From NCBI GenBank assembly GCA_012517325.1, contig JAAYVF010000083.1:43580-107579 (forward strand): a stretch of DNA of 64,000 bases. Reading direction: 5' to 3'. A model generated the notes under the pieces. The model worked only from the letters and a program-made list of their open reading frames with translations, was not told where the DNA came from and made no database searches. This document shows positions 45,084 to 53,305 of this stretch, in pieces. The translations under genes and the position numbers were made by a program. Each line of letters starts with the position of its first letter. Position 1 is the stretch's first letter. This DNA is from Myxococcales bacterium. Lineage in GTDB: Bacteria; Lernaellota; Lernaellaia; Lernaellales; Lernaellaceae.

Positions 45084-46169
45084 CTACCGGCAGACCGCAG
45101 CGGCCGGCAACAATACCTCTACCGTACAACCGCCGCCGGAGCGTTCCCGCACCGCGAGTTCGCCCCCCAGGTCACCAAGCACCTGTCGCGAGATGGCGAA
45201 ACCGGCGCCGGCGGCGCGATCGTTTTCGGCGTCGCCACCGGATTTTCGGATATCAACCTCATACAACCTGGCCAACCGGTCGGGCGGAATCGAGACGCCG
45301 TTGTCTTCGAAAATCAAGCGCGGCCGTCCCTGGTCGTTCAAACCACCCTGGATCCGCAATTCGCCGCCGGCCATCAGCCCCGTTCGCGCGTTGAGCAGGA
45401 TCTGCAACAAAACCTGTTGCAGCCGAATCGGATTGGTGCGGACGAGCAAAGTCGGGTCAATTTCCTTGACCACCGTGACATTTTGTTTATTGAATCGGCG
45501 TTCCAATAAGACCAGCAGCGAATCGACCAATTTAACGAGCGGAACGGTGTCTTCCTTATCGCCGTGCGGCATCGCCAGCGCCAGCAATTCGGCGGCCAAC
45601 CGCTTGACCCGTTGACTGACTTGATAAACGATCTCGATCGTCCGCTGGTAGTCCTCTTCCTTGCGCGACAGTTGCGCCAGTTGCGCAAAACCCTGCACGC
45701 CGCCGATAAGATTATTGAATTCGTGGGCGACAAAGGCCGTCAAGGTTCCCAGCCCGGCCATTTTATCGGTGTCCACGAGATGCCGCCAAAGCGAATCGCG
45801 CTCGGAAACGTCGTGGATCTGGACCAGAGCGGCCGGCCGCTCGAACGAATCGGGACAGGGAAAAATCCGGATCTTCCAACGTTGCGAAACGCCGGTTCCG
45901 CAAAGGTAATCGGCTTCCGTGAGCGAGACGGGCATCCCGGTTTGCAACACCTGTTCGATGCCCCGCGCGAGTTCGGCATACCCCGCGTACGAACCCGCCA
46001 GCCAATCACCCAGCGTACGGCCGACCAGCGCCGCTTCGTCCGTCGCCAGCGTTTCGGGCAGCCGGCCGACTTTCCGCACCGACAGACCGGCATCCACCAG
46101 CAACAACACATGCGGCGCCGCTTGCATCAGGGATTCGGAAAACGACTGCCAATTGCCGTCGATCGTCAT
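45084..46169 (-). CDS. Soluble PAS-type sensor histidine kinase
   Basis: A 361-residue kinase without membrane segments. An N-terminal PAS-like domain (about 14-130) precedes an H-box (VAHEFNNLIGG, phospho-acceptor His149) and an ATPase domain with N-box QVLLQILLNART (Asn slightly displaced), FEDNGVSIPPDRLARLYE and GAGFAISRQVLGDLGGEL. The overall layout resembles NtrB/FlrB-like kinases that activate sigma-54 regulators in flagellar cascades, but no AAA+ partner is in the window. Two response-regulator genes lie 1-3 kb downstream. SD GGAGG precedes ATG 46169. Confidence 0.85.
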   Translation of the reverse strand: MTIDGNWQSFSESLMQAAPHVLLLVDAGLSVRKVGRLPETLATDEAALVGRTLGDWLAGSYAGYAELARGIEQVLQTGMPVSLTEADYLCGTGVSQRWKIRIFPCPDSFERPAALVQIHDVSERDSLWRHLVDTDKMAGLGTLTAFVAHEFNNLIGGVQGFAQLAQLSRKEEDYQRTIEIVYQVSQRVKRLAAELLALAMPHGDKEDTVPLVKLVDSLLVLLERRFNKQNVTVVKEIDPTLLVRTNPIRLQQVLLQILLNARTGLMAGGELRIQGGLNDQGRPRLIFEDNGVSIPPDRLARLYEVDIRKSGGDAENDRAAGAGFAISRQVLGDLGGELAVRERSGGGCTVEVLLPAAAVCR

Positions 46170-46205
46170 CAGCGGTCCTCCGATCCGCGGCGCGTGGTCC
46201 GGAAA

Positions 46206-47186
46206 TCAACCAGCCGGGTTTTCCGCCAACCACTGCCGGGTTCTGACAATTCCTTCCTCCAGCGAAAAGCGCGGGCTCCACCCGAGCAGACGCTCCGCCA
46301 AACCGAGATCGGCCCGCAATCGCTGAATTTCGGATTGCGGATGCGGATGCGGCACGTATTTGCGCCGTTCCGCGTCGCGGCAGATCATCGCCGCCAGTTC
46401 GTTGATCGTCACGTCGCGACCGGTCCCCGCGTTGAAAACCATGCCGACCGCCCGGTCATCGAGGCCGGCCCGCACGCAAAAAGCCGCGCAATCCTCCGCG
46501 TACAACAGGTCGCGGGTTTGGGTGCCGTCGCCGAAAATCAGCAGTTCCCGGCCGCTCATTTCGCGTTGCAGGAAAATGCTGACCACGCCCCCCTCGCCGG
46601 TCGCTTTCTGATAGGGCCCATAGGTATTGAACGGCCGCAACACCACGGTGCGCATGCCGTAGGTCCGGTGGTAACTTTCGACCAGGTGCTCCGCGGCCAG
46701 CTTGGCCCCGGCGTAGGGCGAGGCGCAGAGCGTCGGGTGATCCTCGGCGATGCCTCGCTCGTCGTCCGAACGGCGGTAGACCATGCACGTGCTCATGAAC
46801 ACGAACGTGGCGCCGGCCTGCCGGGCCGTTTCCAAAAGGAAAAAGGTTCCGACGACATCGGCCTGAAAAACGCCGGTCGGATCATCGATCGAATCCTGCA
46901 CGTTGATCCGCGCCGCCAGGTGAAAAACGACGTCGAAACGATGGCGGATGAACAGTTCGCGCACCAGTTCGCGGTCGTTGATATCGCCGACCACGAAGTC
47001 GACCAGCTGGGCGTCGCCGGCGAATTCGGCCAGGTTTTCGCGCCGGCCGTTTTCGAGATTGTCCAGCACCACCACCCGCGGCGGATCAAAAGCGCCCGGT
47101 TCCGCGCCGCCGCGCAACAGCTCCCGCACCACCCACCGGCCGATGAAGCCCGCCCCGCCGGTCACCAATACCGCTTGCGGCTTCAT
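46206..47186 (-). CDS. NAD-dependent nucleotide-sugar epimerase/dehydratase
   Basis: A 326-residue extended SDR. It has GGAGFIG at the nucleotide site, the catalytic Ser/Thr region MSTCMVY and YAGAK (Tyr and Lys), and RPFNTYGPYQ. Its ATG overlaps the stop of the upstream dehydratase gene (ATGA), so the two are translationally coupled and likely catalyse consecutive steps on a UDP- or dTDP-sugar. The position next to flagellin, fliD and fliS suggests a sugar used on the flagellum or surface polysaccharide. Confidence 0.85.
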   Translation of the reverse strand: MKPQAVLVTGGAGFIGRWVVRELLRGGAEPGAFDPPRVVVLDNLENGRRENLAEFAGDAQLVDFVVGDINDRELVRELFIRHRFDVVFHLAARINVQDSIDDPTGVFQADVVGTFFLLETARQAGATFVFMSTCMVYRRSDDERGIAEDHPTLCASPYAGAKLAAEHLVESYHRTYGMRTVVLRPFNTYGPYQKATGEGGVVSIFLQREMSGRELLIFGDGTQTRDLLYAEDCAAFCVRAGLDDRAVGMVFNAGTGRDVTINELAAMICRDAERRKYVPHPHPQSEIQRLRADLGLAERLLGWSPRFSLEEGIVRTRQWLAENPAG

Positions 47187-48220
47187 TCGGCGGCCCGCGC
47201 CGGCTCGGCCGGAATCAGCCGCGCCAACAGTTCGTCGATCGCCGGGGCCGACAGCGGTTCGCCGCGTTCGGAGGTAAAGGGCGCGATCGGCAACGGCGTG
47301 CCGCGCGGCGGTTGGGTATCGACGGCGATCTGCGGCCGGATCAGGTAATAGCCGTCCAGATCGAAGGTGCGCGCCGATTCCTCGCCGGTCAGCAATTCCT
47401 CGAACATCTTTTCGCCGGCCCGCAGGCCGACGATGCGCAAATGCCGTTCGTCCGCCGGCAGGCCGTGGCGGGCGAGCAACGCTGTGGCCAGGTCGAGGAT
47501 GCGGATCACCGGCATTTTGCGGATCAATACATCACCGCCGCCACACAATTCGAGGGAATCGAGCAGCAGCGTCACGCTTTCGTCGAGGGTGATGAAGAAG
47601 CGCGTCATTTCCGGGTGGGTGATTTCGATCGGCTGCCCCAGGCGGAGGCGATGCAGAAAGGTCGGAATGACCGATCCGGAACTGGCCAGGACGTTGCCGA
47701 ACCGGACGGAAGCGAACCGGGTCTGGCGCTTGCCTTTGTAATAATTGGCCGCCACCATCAGTTTTTCGGCCATCAATTTGCTGGCGCCCATCGCGTTGGC
47801 CGGGTTCACCGCCTTGTCGGTGGAGGTGAAAATCACTTTTTCGATTTCGTGGTCCATGGCGACGTCGATGACGTTCTGGGTGCCCAGGATATTGGTTTTG
47901 ATGGCTTCGAACGGGTTGTATTCGCAACTCTCCACGTGCTTGAGCGCCGCGAGGTGAAACACGAGATCGGCGTATTCCATGGCGCGGGTCAGCCGGCCGC
48001 GATCCCGGACGTCGCCGACGAAAAACCGCAGATTGGGCGCGCTGCTCCATTCTTCCTTGAGAAAGTACTGCTTGTTTTCATCGCGGGAAAAAATGCGGAC
48101 GGCTTTCGGCGAATAAGTAAGCAGGCGCCGGATCAGGGCCACCCCGATCGTCCCGGTGCCGCCGGTAATCAGGATCACTTTATCCCGGACCAACTCCCCC
48201 ACGCGATCGGCGAATCCCAT
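47183..48220 (-). CDS. UDP-sugar 4,6-dehydratase (FlaA1/PseB/WbpM-like, short form, SMK triad)
   Basis: A 345-residue soluble SDR. ATG 48220 (MGFADRVGEL) follows AAGGAGCAGC. NAD motif GGTGTIG; FTSTDKAVNPANAMGASKLM contains Ser/Thr-Asp-Lys and Met where Tyr is usual, with the conserved Lys four residues on. This Met-for-Tyr triad is known in WbpM-like dehydratases, while the short flagellar FlaA1/PseB have Tyr. Later parts (FFITLDESVTLLLDSLELCGGGDVLIRKMPVIRI) match the CapD-like family. It would make UDP-4-keto-6-deoxy sugar. A TATACT (48250-48255) lies upstream. Confidence 0.85.
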   Translation of the reverse strand: MGFADRVGELVRDKVILITGGTGTIGVALIRRLLTYSPKAVRIFSRDENKQYFLKEEWSSAPNLRFFVGDVRDRGRLTRAMEYADLVFHLAALKHVESCEYNPFEAIKTNILGTQNVIDVAMDHEIEKVIFTSTDKAVNPANAMGASKLMAEKLMVAANYYKGKRQTRFASVRFGNVLASSGSVIPTFLHRLRLGQPIEITHPEMTRFFITLDESVTLLLDSLELCGGGDVLIRKMPVIRILDLATALLARHGLPADERHLRIVGLRAGEKMFEELLTGEESARTFDLDGYYLIRPQIAVDTQPPRGTPLPIAPFTSERGEPLSAPAIDELLARLIPAEPARAAE

Positions 48221-48249
48221 CCGTTGCTGCTCCTTGCAGGTTTTTCTGA

Positions 48250-48255
48250 AGTATA
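48250..48255 (-). promoter_or_regulatory. Candidate -10 box before the sugar dehydratase gene
   Basis: TATACT on the minus strand, with a weak TTTCCC at -35 and an 18-base spacer. It would allow the sugar genes to be transcribed apart from fliD-fliS-fliT. Confidence 0.3.
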
Positions 48256-48290
48256 ACCGAGATCGCGGTCGACGGGAAAGTCGCTGGCCG

Positions 48291-48734
48291 TTAAATATCG
48301 CCGGAAAGTATGGTCGGCGGTTTGGAGCCGCCCCGCCCTTTGCCGTAACCGGCCAAAGCTTTTCGCCCGGCGCGCACATGATCGATCTGCTTTTTCATTT
48401 CGCCGAGCAACGAATCCAACAACCGTTGATTTTTTTGGTTGGCCTCGTTGGCGGACTCCGCGGCGCCACGCAGTTGTTCGCGCAGCTCCGTCCACCGCGC
48501 CAGGCGCTCGCGATCCACCGCTCCGGCCTGCGGTTTTAGCTCCGCGGCCTTGCGTCGTGTGTCGATTTCGACGATTTGCGTGAACAGGTCATCGCAGTGT
48601 TCCAACGCGGCGTCGAATTGATCCATGTCGGCGTTGATCAGCGACTGGTGTTTGGCGGCTTCCGCTTGCGTCAACTCGGCGAGGAGGCCGATTTCCTCGG
48701 TCAGCAGGGTTTCGTAGGAATCGCGATTCGCCAT
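48291..48734 (-). CDS. FliT/FlgN-like flagellar export chaperone
   Basis: A 147-residue helical protein: ETLLTEEIGLLAELTQAEAAKHQSLINADMDQFDAALEHCDDLFTQI then Arg/Glu-rich helices and LLDSLLGEMKKQIDHVRAGRKALAGYGK. The FlgN/FliT fold has this two-long-helix character, and the gene directly follows fliS (stop and start overlap as TGATG), the usual place of fliT, the chaperone of FliD. Sequence similarity in this family is low, so the assignment rests mainly on position. Confidence 0.65.
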   Translation of the reverse strand: MANRDSYETLLTEEIGLLAELTQAEAAKHQSLINADMDQFDAALEHCDDLFTQIVEIDTRRKAAELKPQAGAVDRERLARWTELREQLRGAAESANEANQKNQRLLDSLLGEMKKQIDHVRAGRKALAGYGKGRGGSKPPTILSGDI

Positions 48735-49219
48735 CAGACGCTGAGGTGAACGTAGTTGTCGGCTTGGGCGCCGGTGCTGGCTTTTTTCACCGCCTCCGCC
48801 TGGCTGTCGGGTTGCTTGACGGCCAGTTCGGCCTGCGGTTTCCGGCTGACTTCCACCCAGGCCGAGTGCAGGATGCGCAGGACGCGCATGGCGTCGCGCA
48901 GCAATTGCACGTCGTTTCTGATGTTCGCCTGGACCAGTTTTTCGTGAATGAATTCGTAAAGGCGCTCGAGATTTCCGGCGACTTCAGGGGCTTTGCCGTG
49001 ATCGAGCGTGCTGCGCAATTCGCTGACGATCGCCAGCATTTTGCTGATCATCACGCCTTTCTCGGCGAGATTGCCGGCCGCCAGGGCATCCTCAGCGCGC
49101 TGCCCGAATCGCAAGGTGCCTTCATACAACATGATGAGAAGTTTCAGCCGGTTGGCCGTATTGACTTCCGTGTTGCGGTACATCGCCAGATTGGCTTGGT
49201 TTTTGTGCTGGGCAACCAC
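48734..49219 (-). CDS. fliS: Flagellin export chaperone FliS
   Basis: A 161-residue FliS: the N-terminal Y-R-N-T-E-V motif (family: Y-x-x-x-x-v-x-T), KLLIMLYEGTLRFGQRAEDAL, NLERLYEFIHEKLVQANIRNDVQLLRDAMRVLRILHSAWVEV. FliS binds the flagellin C-terminus and prevents premature polymerisation. The tail of about 35 residues (QAELAVKQPDSQAEAV) is longer than usual. The start is GTG 49219 with AGGGGG eight bases upstream. It follows fliD by 32 bases. Confidence 0.93.
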   Translation of the reverse strand: MVAQHKNQANLAMYRNTEVNTANRLKLLIMLYEGTLRFGQRAEDALAAGNLAEKGVMISKMLAIVSELRSTLDHGKAPEVAGNLERLYEFIHEKLVQANIRNDVQLLRDAMRVLRILHSAWVEVSRKPQAELAVKQPDSQAEAVKKASTGAQADNYVHLSV

Positions 49220-49251
49220 GGTTTAATCCCCCTTGTTTTCTCAGATGATTA

Positions 49252-50811
49252 CTAGCTGATCCCGGAGATGTAAGAACCCTGGGTCTGCAACTTGCTCAGT
49301 GCCAGTTCCATCTTGGAATATTGTGCCTTGTAACGTGCTTCGATTTTGTCCAAGCGGTCGTTCATCTTGGTCATCGCGTCGTCGGTATCGGTGATTTTCT
49401 TGTTGAGCGCGTTTTCCCGGTTTTTCAGTAAACCGTTGGAATAGTTCAGGTAGCCGTCCACCAGCCGGTCGAATTTCTCCATGATGCCCGCGCTGAAAGT
49501 GACGGACCCATAGGAGCCGGTCGAGCTGCCGGTGAAGTAAACCGCCAGCCCTTCGACGGGCGTGCCGGTGTCGCCGACCAGCATGTTGGTGCCCGATTTG
49601 TGGGCCGAATACCCGCCGATCGTCCCGGCCAGGTTGGAGCCGACGCCGGTGATCTGGACAGCATAGGTTCCAGCCTGTGTCGCCGCGCGACTGCTGGAAT
49701 AGCGCACGCTGGCATTGGTGGTGCTGCCGTTGGCCGCCATGACGTTCATCACCGAGTCGAAATGATCGGTCAGGGCGTCGGTCAATTCTTCATCGTCGAT
49801 GCTCAATTGTCCCGTGGAATCGGTGGAAATCCCGAATTGGGACATGTTGGTGAATTCGCCGCTGGTCACGACCTGGGAAGAAATCAACGTGCGAAGTTGA
49901 CGTTTGATTTGCGTCAGGGCGGAATCGATCCCGGAGCTGTCGGCTTTGGTTTTGTCGTCCAACAGTTTGATCACGTCGTTGTATTTATTGACGAAATCCT
50001 GGATGTTCTCCTTGATTCCGTCGATATTGGTCGACACCTCGACCGAGTATTCGTTGTCGGTATCGATCTTTTTCAATTCGATGGTGATGCCGGACACCAG
50101 GTTTTCGATCTTGTTTTCGCTGTTGGTGATGGTGACGCCGTCGAACTCCACCTGGGCGTCGCGCGCGGTTTGGGAAATGGAAAACGACATCACCGGATCC
50201 GTGCCGCTCAATCCGGAGGTGTCGATCTCCACGGCGTTGGCCGTTCCCGTCTCCTTGGAGGTGATGATCAACCGGTAGGGATTGCTCGCGTCGCCGTCAT
50301 TCATGATGGAGGCGGTGACATCGGCGCCCGAGGAATTGATCGCGCTGCGCAGGCCTTCCAGCGTGTTGTTGCTGCTGTCGATGGTGATGCTGGTCCACTC
50401 GCCGTCCTCGCCGGTGCGGATTTTCAAGGTGCCGCCGGCGATCGTCGAGGTCGTGGCGGCGAACCCCTGGCTGATATCCTTGCTGGCGCGGGCCAGGCTC
50501 TTCACCTTTACGGTGTGCGTCGTGGCTTCGGCGGAGCTGCTGGCGGTAACGGTGAAATGCTCGTCGTCGACATCGGTGGAATTGACGGTGGTTTTCTTGA
50601 ATTCGCGGGCGGTATTGAGTTTTTCAACCGCGGTGCTCAGGGCCGACAGCTTAGTGCGAATATCGGAATAAACCGTCAACTGCGCTTGGTAAGCGGTTTT
50701 CTTCGCATTCAGCTTGCTGAGCGGCTTGCTCTCGACCGCCATCAATTGCTTAATGATTGACGCGGTGTCGATGCCCGAAGCGTATCCGCTTAGGGAAACA
50801 GTTGATGCCAT
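49252..50811 (-). CDS. fliD: Flagellar filament cap protein FliD
   Basis: A 519-residue cap protein. The N-terminus has the family hallmark STVSLSGYASGIDTASIIKQLMAVESKPLSKL and a coiled segment; the C-terminus has FDRLVDGYLNYSNGLLKNRENALNKKITDTDDAMTKMNDRLDKIEARYKAQYSKMELALSKLQTQGSYI. The middle (D2-D3) is Thr/Ser-rich and includes a repeated flagellin-hook-IN-like part. It caps the growing filament and promotes flagellin insertion. SD GGAGGG lies nine bases before ATG. A small hairpin (50851-50868) separates it from flaG. Confidence 0.93.
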   Translation of the reverse strand: MASTVSLSGYASGIDTASIIKQLMAVESKPLSKLNAKKTAYQAQLTVYSDIRTKLSALSTAVEKLNTAREFKKTTVNSTDVDDEHFTVTASSSAEATTHTVKVKSLARASKDISQGFAATTSTIAGGTLKIRTGEDGEWTSITIDSSNNTLEGLRSAINSSGADVTASIMNDGDASNPYRLIITSKETGTANAVEIDTSGLSGTDPVMSFSISQTARDAQVEFDGVTITNSENKIENLVSGITIELKKIDTDNEYSVEVSTNIDGIKENIQDFVNKYNDVIKLLDDKTKADSSGIDSALTQIKRQLRTLISSQVVTSGEFTNMSQFGISTDSTGQLSIDDEELTDALTDHFDSVMNVMAANGSTTNASVRYSSSRAATQAGTYAVQITGVGSNLAGTIGGYSAHKSGTNMLVGDTGTPVEGLAVYFTGSSTGSYGSVTFSAGIMEKFDRLVDGYLNYSNGLLKNRENALNKKITDTDDAMTKMNDRLDKIEARYKAQYSKMELALSKLQTQGSYISGIS

Positions 50812-50872
50812 GGCTATCGCCCTCCTACCCTTGCCTTCAAACCAATGCGTCTTCCAACGAGCTGGAAGCTGC

Positions 50873-51310
50873 TCAAGTCACCGTTTCGACGATGTTGCCT
50901 TTTAGTTGACTCTCATCGGCTAATTCTTTCAAGGTCTTCGCCACTTGTTGCATTTCCTCGGGAGGGATCTCGCGAATGACCTCGTTGGTCTTCCGATCGC
51001 GGACCGTGATGATTACACGGCCTGTCGCTTCATCCTTGGTGAATTCCATCCTCGTCGTCCGAATATTGTAGCCGAATTTTTCTGCCAGAGCATCGAGGCG
51101 CTTGCCCTGGTCTTTCGCTTCCACGCGTTGTTTCGCTTGTTTGCCATCGGTTTGTTCGGAAGCGGCGGTTTCCTCGGCGGCATCGTCCATCGCCACCTGT
51201 TTCGCTTGCTTGTCCGACGTTCGATTGCTCTCGGGGTTCACCGCTTTCGACGGCAGGTAGAGAGAGACCGTCCTGGCAATTAATCCGGCTTTATCAACCG
51301 CCATGGACAT
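50873..51310 (-). CDS. flaG: FlaG family flagellar protein
   Basis: A 145-residue protein. The C-terminal 70 residues show the FlaG pattern NIRTTRMEFTKDEATGRVIITVRDRKTNEVIREIPPEEMQQVAKTL; the N-terminal half is a variable Ala/Gln/Lys-rich region. FlaG influences filament length or stability in several bacteria. SD GAGGGAG. It starts 20 bases after the flagellin terminator, so it is expressed by read-through or an unseen promoter. Confidence 0.85.
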   Translation of the reverse strand: MSMAVDKAGLIARTVSLYLPSKAVNPESNRTSDKQAKQVAMDDAAEETAASEQTDGKQAKQRVEAKDQGKRLDALAEKFGYNIRTTRMEFTKDEATGRVIITVRDRKTNEVIREIPPEEMQQVAKTLKELADESQLKGNIVETVT

Positions 51311-51324
51311 TTGCGTACTCCCTC

Positions 51325-51367
51325 AAAAAGGTTTCGGGCGGGCGAGCGTCACCCGCCCGCCCGAAAC
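51325..51367 (-). terminator. Strong terminator after flagellin
   Basis: A 14-bp perfect stem (GTTTCGGGCGGGCG and its complement, 9-base loop) followed by TTTTT on the minus strand, 13 bases past the flagellin stop. Confidence 0.9.
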
Positions 51368-51379
51368 GCCATCAATCTG

Positions 51380-52201
51380 TTACTGCAAGAGGCTCAGAGC
51401 GACCGAAGGCGACTGGTTCGCTTGAGCCAGAATGCTCACGCCGGCTTGCACCAAGATGCTGTACTTGGTCAAGTTGGCCGTTTCCGACGCCACGTCGGCG
51501 TCACGGATACGGCTTTCGGCGGAGGACAAGTTTTCCACGACGGTGTCGATGTTGTTGACGACCGATTCCAACCGGTTCTGCAAGGCGCCGAGGCTGGCTC
51601 GGGTCGAGGAAATCGTGCTGATCGCGCTCGACACGGTGGATAGCGCATCCTGTGCGTTGGCGACCGACGAAATGTTCGCGGTCAAACCCAGGGTGCCCGA
51701 GTCGACGGCATCGACCGTGATGTTCAACACGTCGGTGGTGGCATCGTCGGAAACGCCGATCTGGATGTCGACGTCCAGCGAGCCGTCCAGCAAATTGGTG
51801 TCGTTGAACTTGGTGGCGTCGGAAATCCGGGAGATTTCGTCGTACAGGGCCGTATATTCGCCCGACAGATACGCCCGCTCTTCCTCGCCGACCGTACCGG
51901 TGGAGGCCTGCTCCGCCAGTTCCTTCATACGGACCAGCATGTTGTTGATTTCGTCCATCGCGCCTTCAGCGGTCTGAACCAGAGAAATACCGTCGCTGGA
52001 GTTGCGCGAGGCTTGGTTCAACGCCCGGATGTTCGACCGCAATTTTTCGGAAATGGCCAGACCCGCGGCGTCGTCGCCGGCTTTGTTGATCCGCAAGCCG
52101 GAAGACAGGCGCTCGAGGGATTTCGCCAAGCCGTTATTGCTTTTGTTGATCTGGCGTTGAGCATTCAAAGACTGGATATTGTTGGTAATACGAAGAGCCA
52201 T
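51380..52201 (-). CDS. fliC: Flagellin
   Basis: A 273-residue short flagellin. D0/D1 N-part: [20 protein letters not shown] and [29 protein letters not shown]-part: [13 protein letters not shown] [15 protein letters not shown] and [45 protein letters not shown]. The central region is small, so D2/D3 are lacking. SD AAGGAGG lies eight bases before the ATG and overlaps a CsrA-type site. The long leader and a sigma-28 promoter are described separately. Exported with the help of FliS and controlled by FliW/CsrA encoded just upstream. Confidence 0.96.
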   Translation of the reverse strand: MALRITNNIQSLNAQRQINKSNNGLAKSLERLSSGLRINKAGDDAAGLAISEKLRSNIRALNQASRNSSDGISLVQTAEGAMDEINNMLVRMKELAEQASTGTVGEEERAYLSGEYTALYDEISRISDATKFNDTNLLDGSLDVDIQIGVSDDATTDVLNITVDAVDSGTLGLTANISSVANAQDALSTVSSAISTISSTRASLGALQNRLESVVNNIDTVVENLSSAESRIRDADVASETANLTKYSILVQAGVSILAQANQSPSVALSLLQ

Positions 52202-52207
52202 TGAGAA

Positions 52208-52217
52208 ACCTCCTTGT
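52208..52217 (-). promoter_or_regulatory. CsrA-type site on the flagellin Shine-Dalgarno
   Basis: ACAAGGAGGT on the minus strand; GGA is part of the SD. A bound CsrA would block ribosomes. Confidence 0.65.
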
Positions 52218-52229
52218 TATCGAATGATT

Positions 52230-52246
52230 GTTACGTTCCTTGTAAC
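52230..52246 (-). promoter_or_regulatory. Second CsrA-type site, in a hairpin loop of the flagellin leader
   Basis: GTTAC-AAGGAAC-GTAAC on the minus strand: a 5-bp stem with GGA exposed in the loop, containing ACAAGGAACGT. The two GGA cores are 26 bases apart, a spacing that one CsrA dimer could bridge. Confidence 0.62.
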
Positions 52247-52356
52247 CCTTGCTTTGGGGTGATCGGTTGCCCGATCGTGCGGCCGGCTCCGCCAGCCTGA
52301 ATCAAACTCTCGCCAACCCTCCTTTCGTCCTGGATTTAAATACCATTCAAATACAC

Positions 52357-52383
52357 GTATCGGTAAATCGGCGAATCACTTGA
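52357..52383 (-). promoter_or_regulatory. Sigma-28-type promoter for flagellin
   Basis: TCAA (52380-52383; extended TCAAGT), 15-base spacer, ACCGATAC (52357-52364) on the minus strand, against consensus TAAA-N15-GCCGATAA. The leader would be about 150 bases. Confidence 0.55.
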
Positions 52384-52408
52384 GGATAAAAACAGGCGAG
52401 AACGAGTT

Positions 52409-52906
52409 TCAGAAGTCTTGGGAGTCGACTTCTTCGCGCGGCTGCTCGTTGCGCAATTCGGGGAACAGCAAGTGCCGCGTCGAGAAAGGCGATTCCTTGA
52501 GTACAACCTGCCTGCCGATTAATTTCTGGGCGTGGATGATGATCGGGCCCTTCAAGTTGGCCGTCATGTCGGCCGGATCGGTCCGTAGACTCAATACGAC
52601 CATGACCACCAATTCCTCGGCGCTGGTCACGCGGAGGGTCGCCAATTCGTCGCGCTTGATGCGGATATGATAATCGGGGAAAAACACCTTCGGATCGGTC
52701 ACGGGAACCGCCAAAAAGGGTTCATCCATCGACTGAAGCCATTTAAACGGCGAATCCTTATCGTGATCCAACATCACGAAGCGCTGCGATTTGGGAAATC
52801 CCAGCAGGCCGCCCAGCAGGTGAATGACTTTATCGGAATGAACTTCCAGCCGCCCGAAGCGGGTGGATTCCACGACGATGTTTTCAATTTGTTGCGATTC
52901 GCTCAC
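52409..52906 (-). CDS. fliW: Flagellar assembly factor FliW
   Basis: A 165-residue FliW: TRFGRLEVHSDKVIHLLGGLLGFPKSQRFVML, LQSMDEPFLAVPVTDPKVFFPDY, VVMVVLSLRTDPADMTANLKGPIIIHAQKLIGRQVVL. FliW binds flagellin or CsrA; when free it inactivates CsrA. It lies between csrA (18 bases upstream) and flagellin, the usual order of this feedback module. The start appears to be GTG 52906 with a weak SD, which may keep production low. Confidence 0.93.
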   Translation of the reverse strand: MSESQQIENIVVESTRFGRLEVHSDKVIHLLGGLLGFPKSQRFVMLDHDKDSPFKWLQSMDEPFLAVPVTDPKVFFPDYHIRIKRDELATLRVTSAEELVVMVVLSLRTDPADMTANLKGPIIIHAQKLIGRQVVLKESPFSTRHLLFPELRNEQPREEVDSQDF

Positions 52907-52924
52907 GGCCCGACCCCATTTTGT

Positions 52925-53176
52925 TTAGCTTTGTTGTTGCGCCTTCTTGCGCTTGTCCAACAAATCCATGGCAGCCTTCATTTGTTCCGCCGTCGCCTTG
53001 GCCGCCACCCGGTTTTCTTCCTGAATGCGAAGATAGACTTCCTCGCGGTGAACCGTGACATCCGACGGCGCCTTGATCCCGATTTTTACTTGGTTTCCGC
53101 GGACTTCTTGAATGTAAATTTTAATGTCATCGCCGATGGCGATCATCTCCCCCGATTTCCGCGTCAAGATGAGCAT
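52925..53176 (-). CDS. csrA: Carbon storage/translational regulator CsrA
   Basis: An 83-residue Csr[45 protein letters not shown]. The residues 1-60 core includes the RNA-binding R/K and VHREE regions. The C-terminal helix extension ([24 protein letters not shown]) is longer than in enterobacterial CsrA, as expected for FliW-bound CsrA. SD GGGAGGGAG. A repressor of flagellin translation in FliW-bearing bacteria; the target sites are visible in the flagellin leader. Confidence 0.96.
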   Translation of the reverse strand: MLILTRKSGEMIAIGDDIKIYIQEVRGNQVKIGIKAPSDVTVHREEVYLRIQEENRVAAKATAEQMKAAMDLLDKRKKAQQQS

Positions 53177-53305
53177 AGACTCCCTCCCGGAGTTTCCACT
53201 AGTCCCACCTTCCCGAACAAAAGCTGAACATGATCACGTCAGCCGGCTGAAGGCGGCGGGCTGTACAAATAAACCAACCCCCAAACACGAGCCTCAATAG
53301 CATGA

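Noticed and set aside
50851..50868. Hairpin CTTCCA/TGGAAG before flaG considered as terminator
   Set aside because: Only six base pairs and no T-run; too weak to list as a feature.
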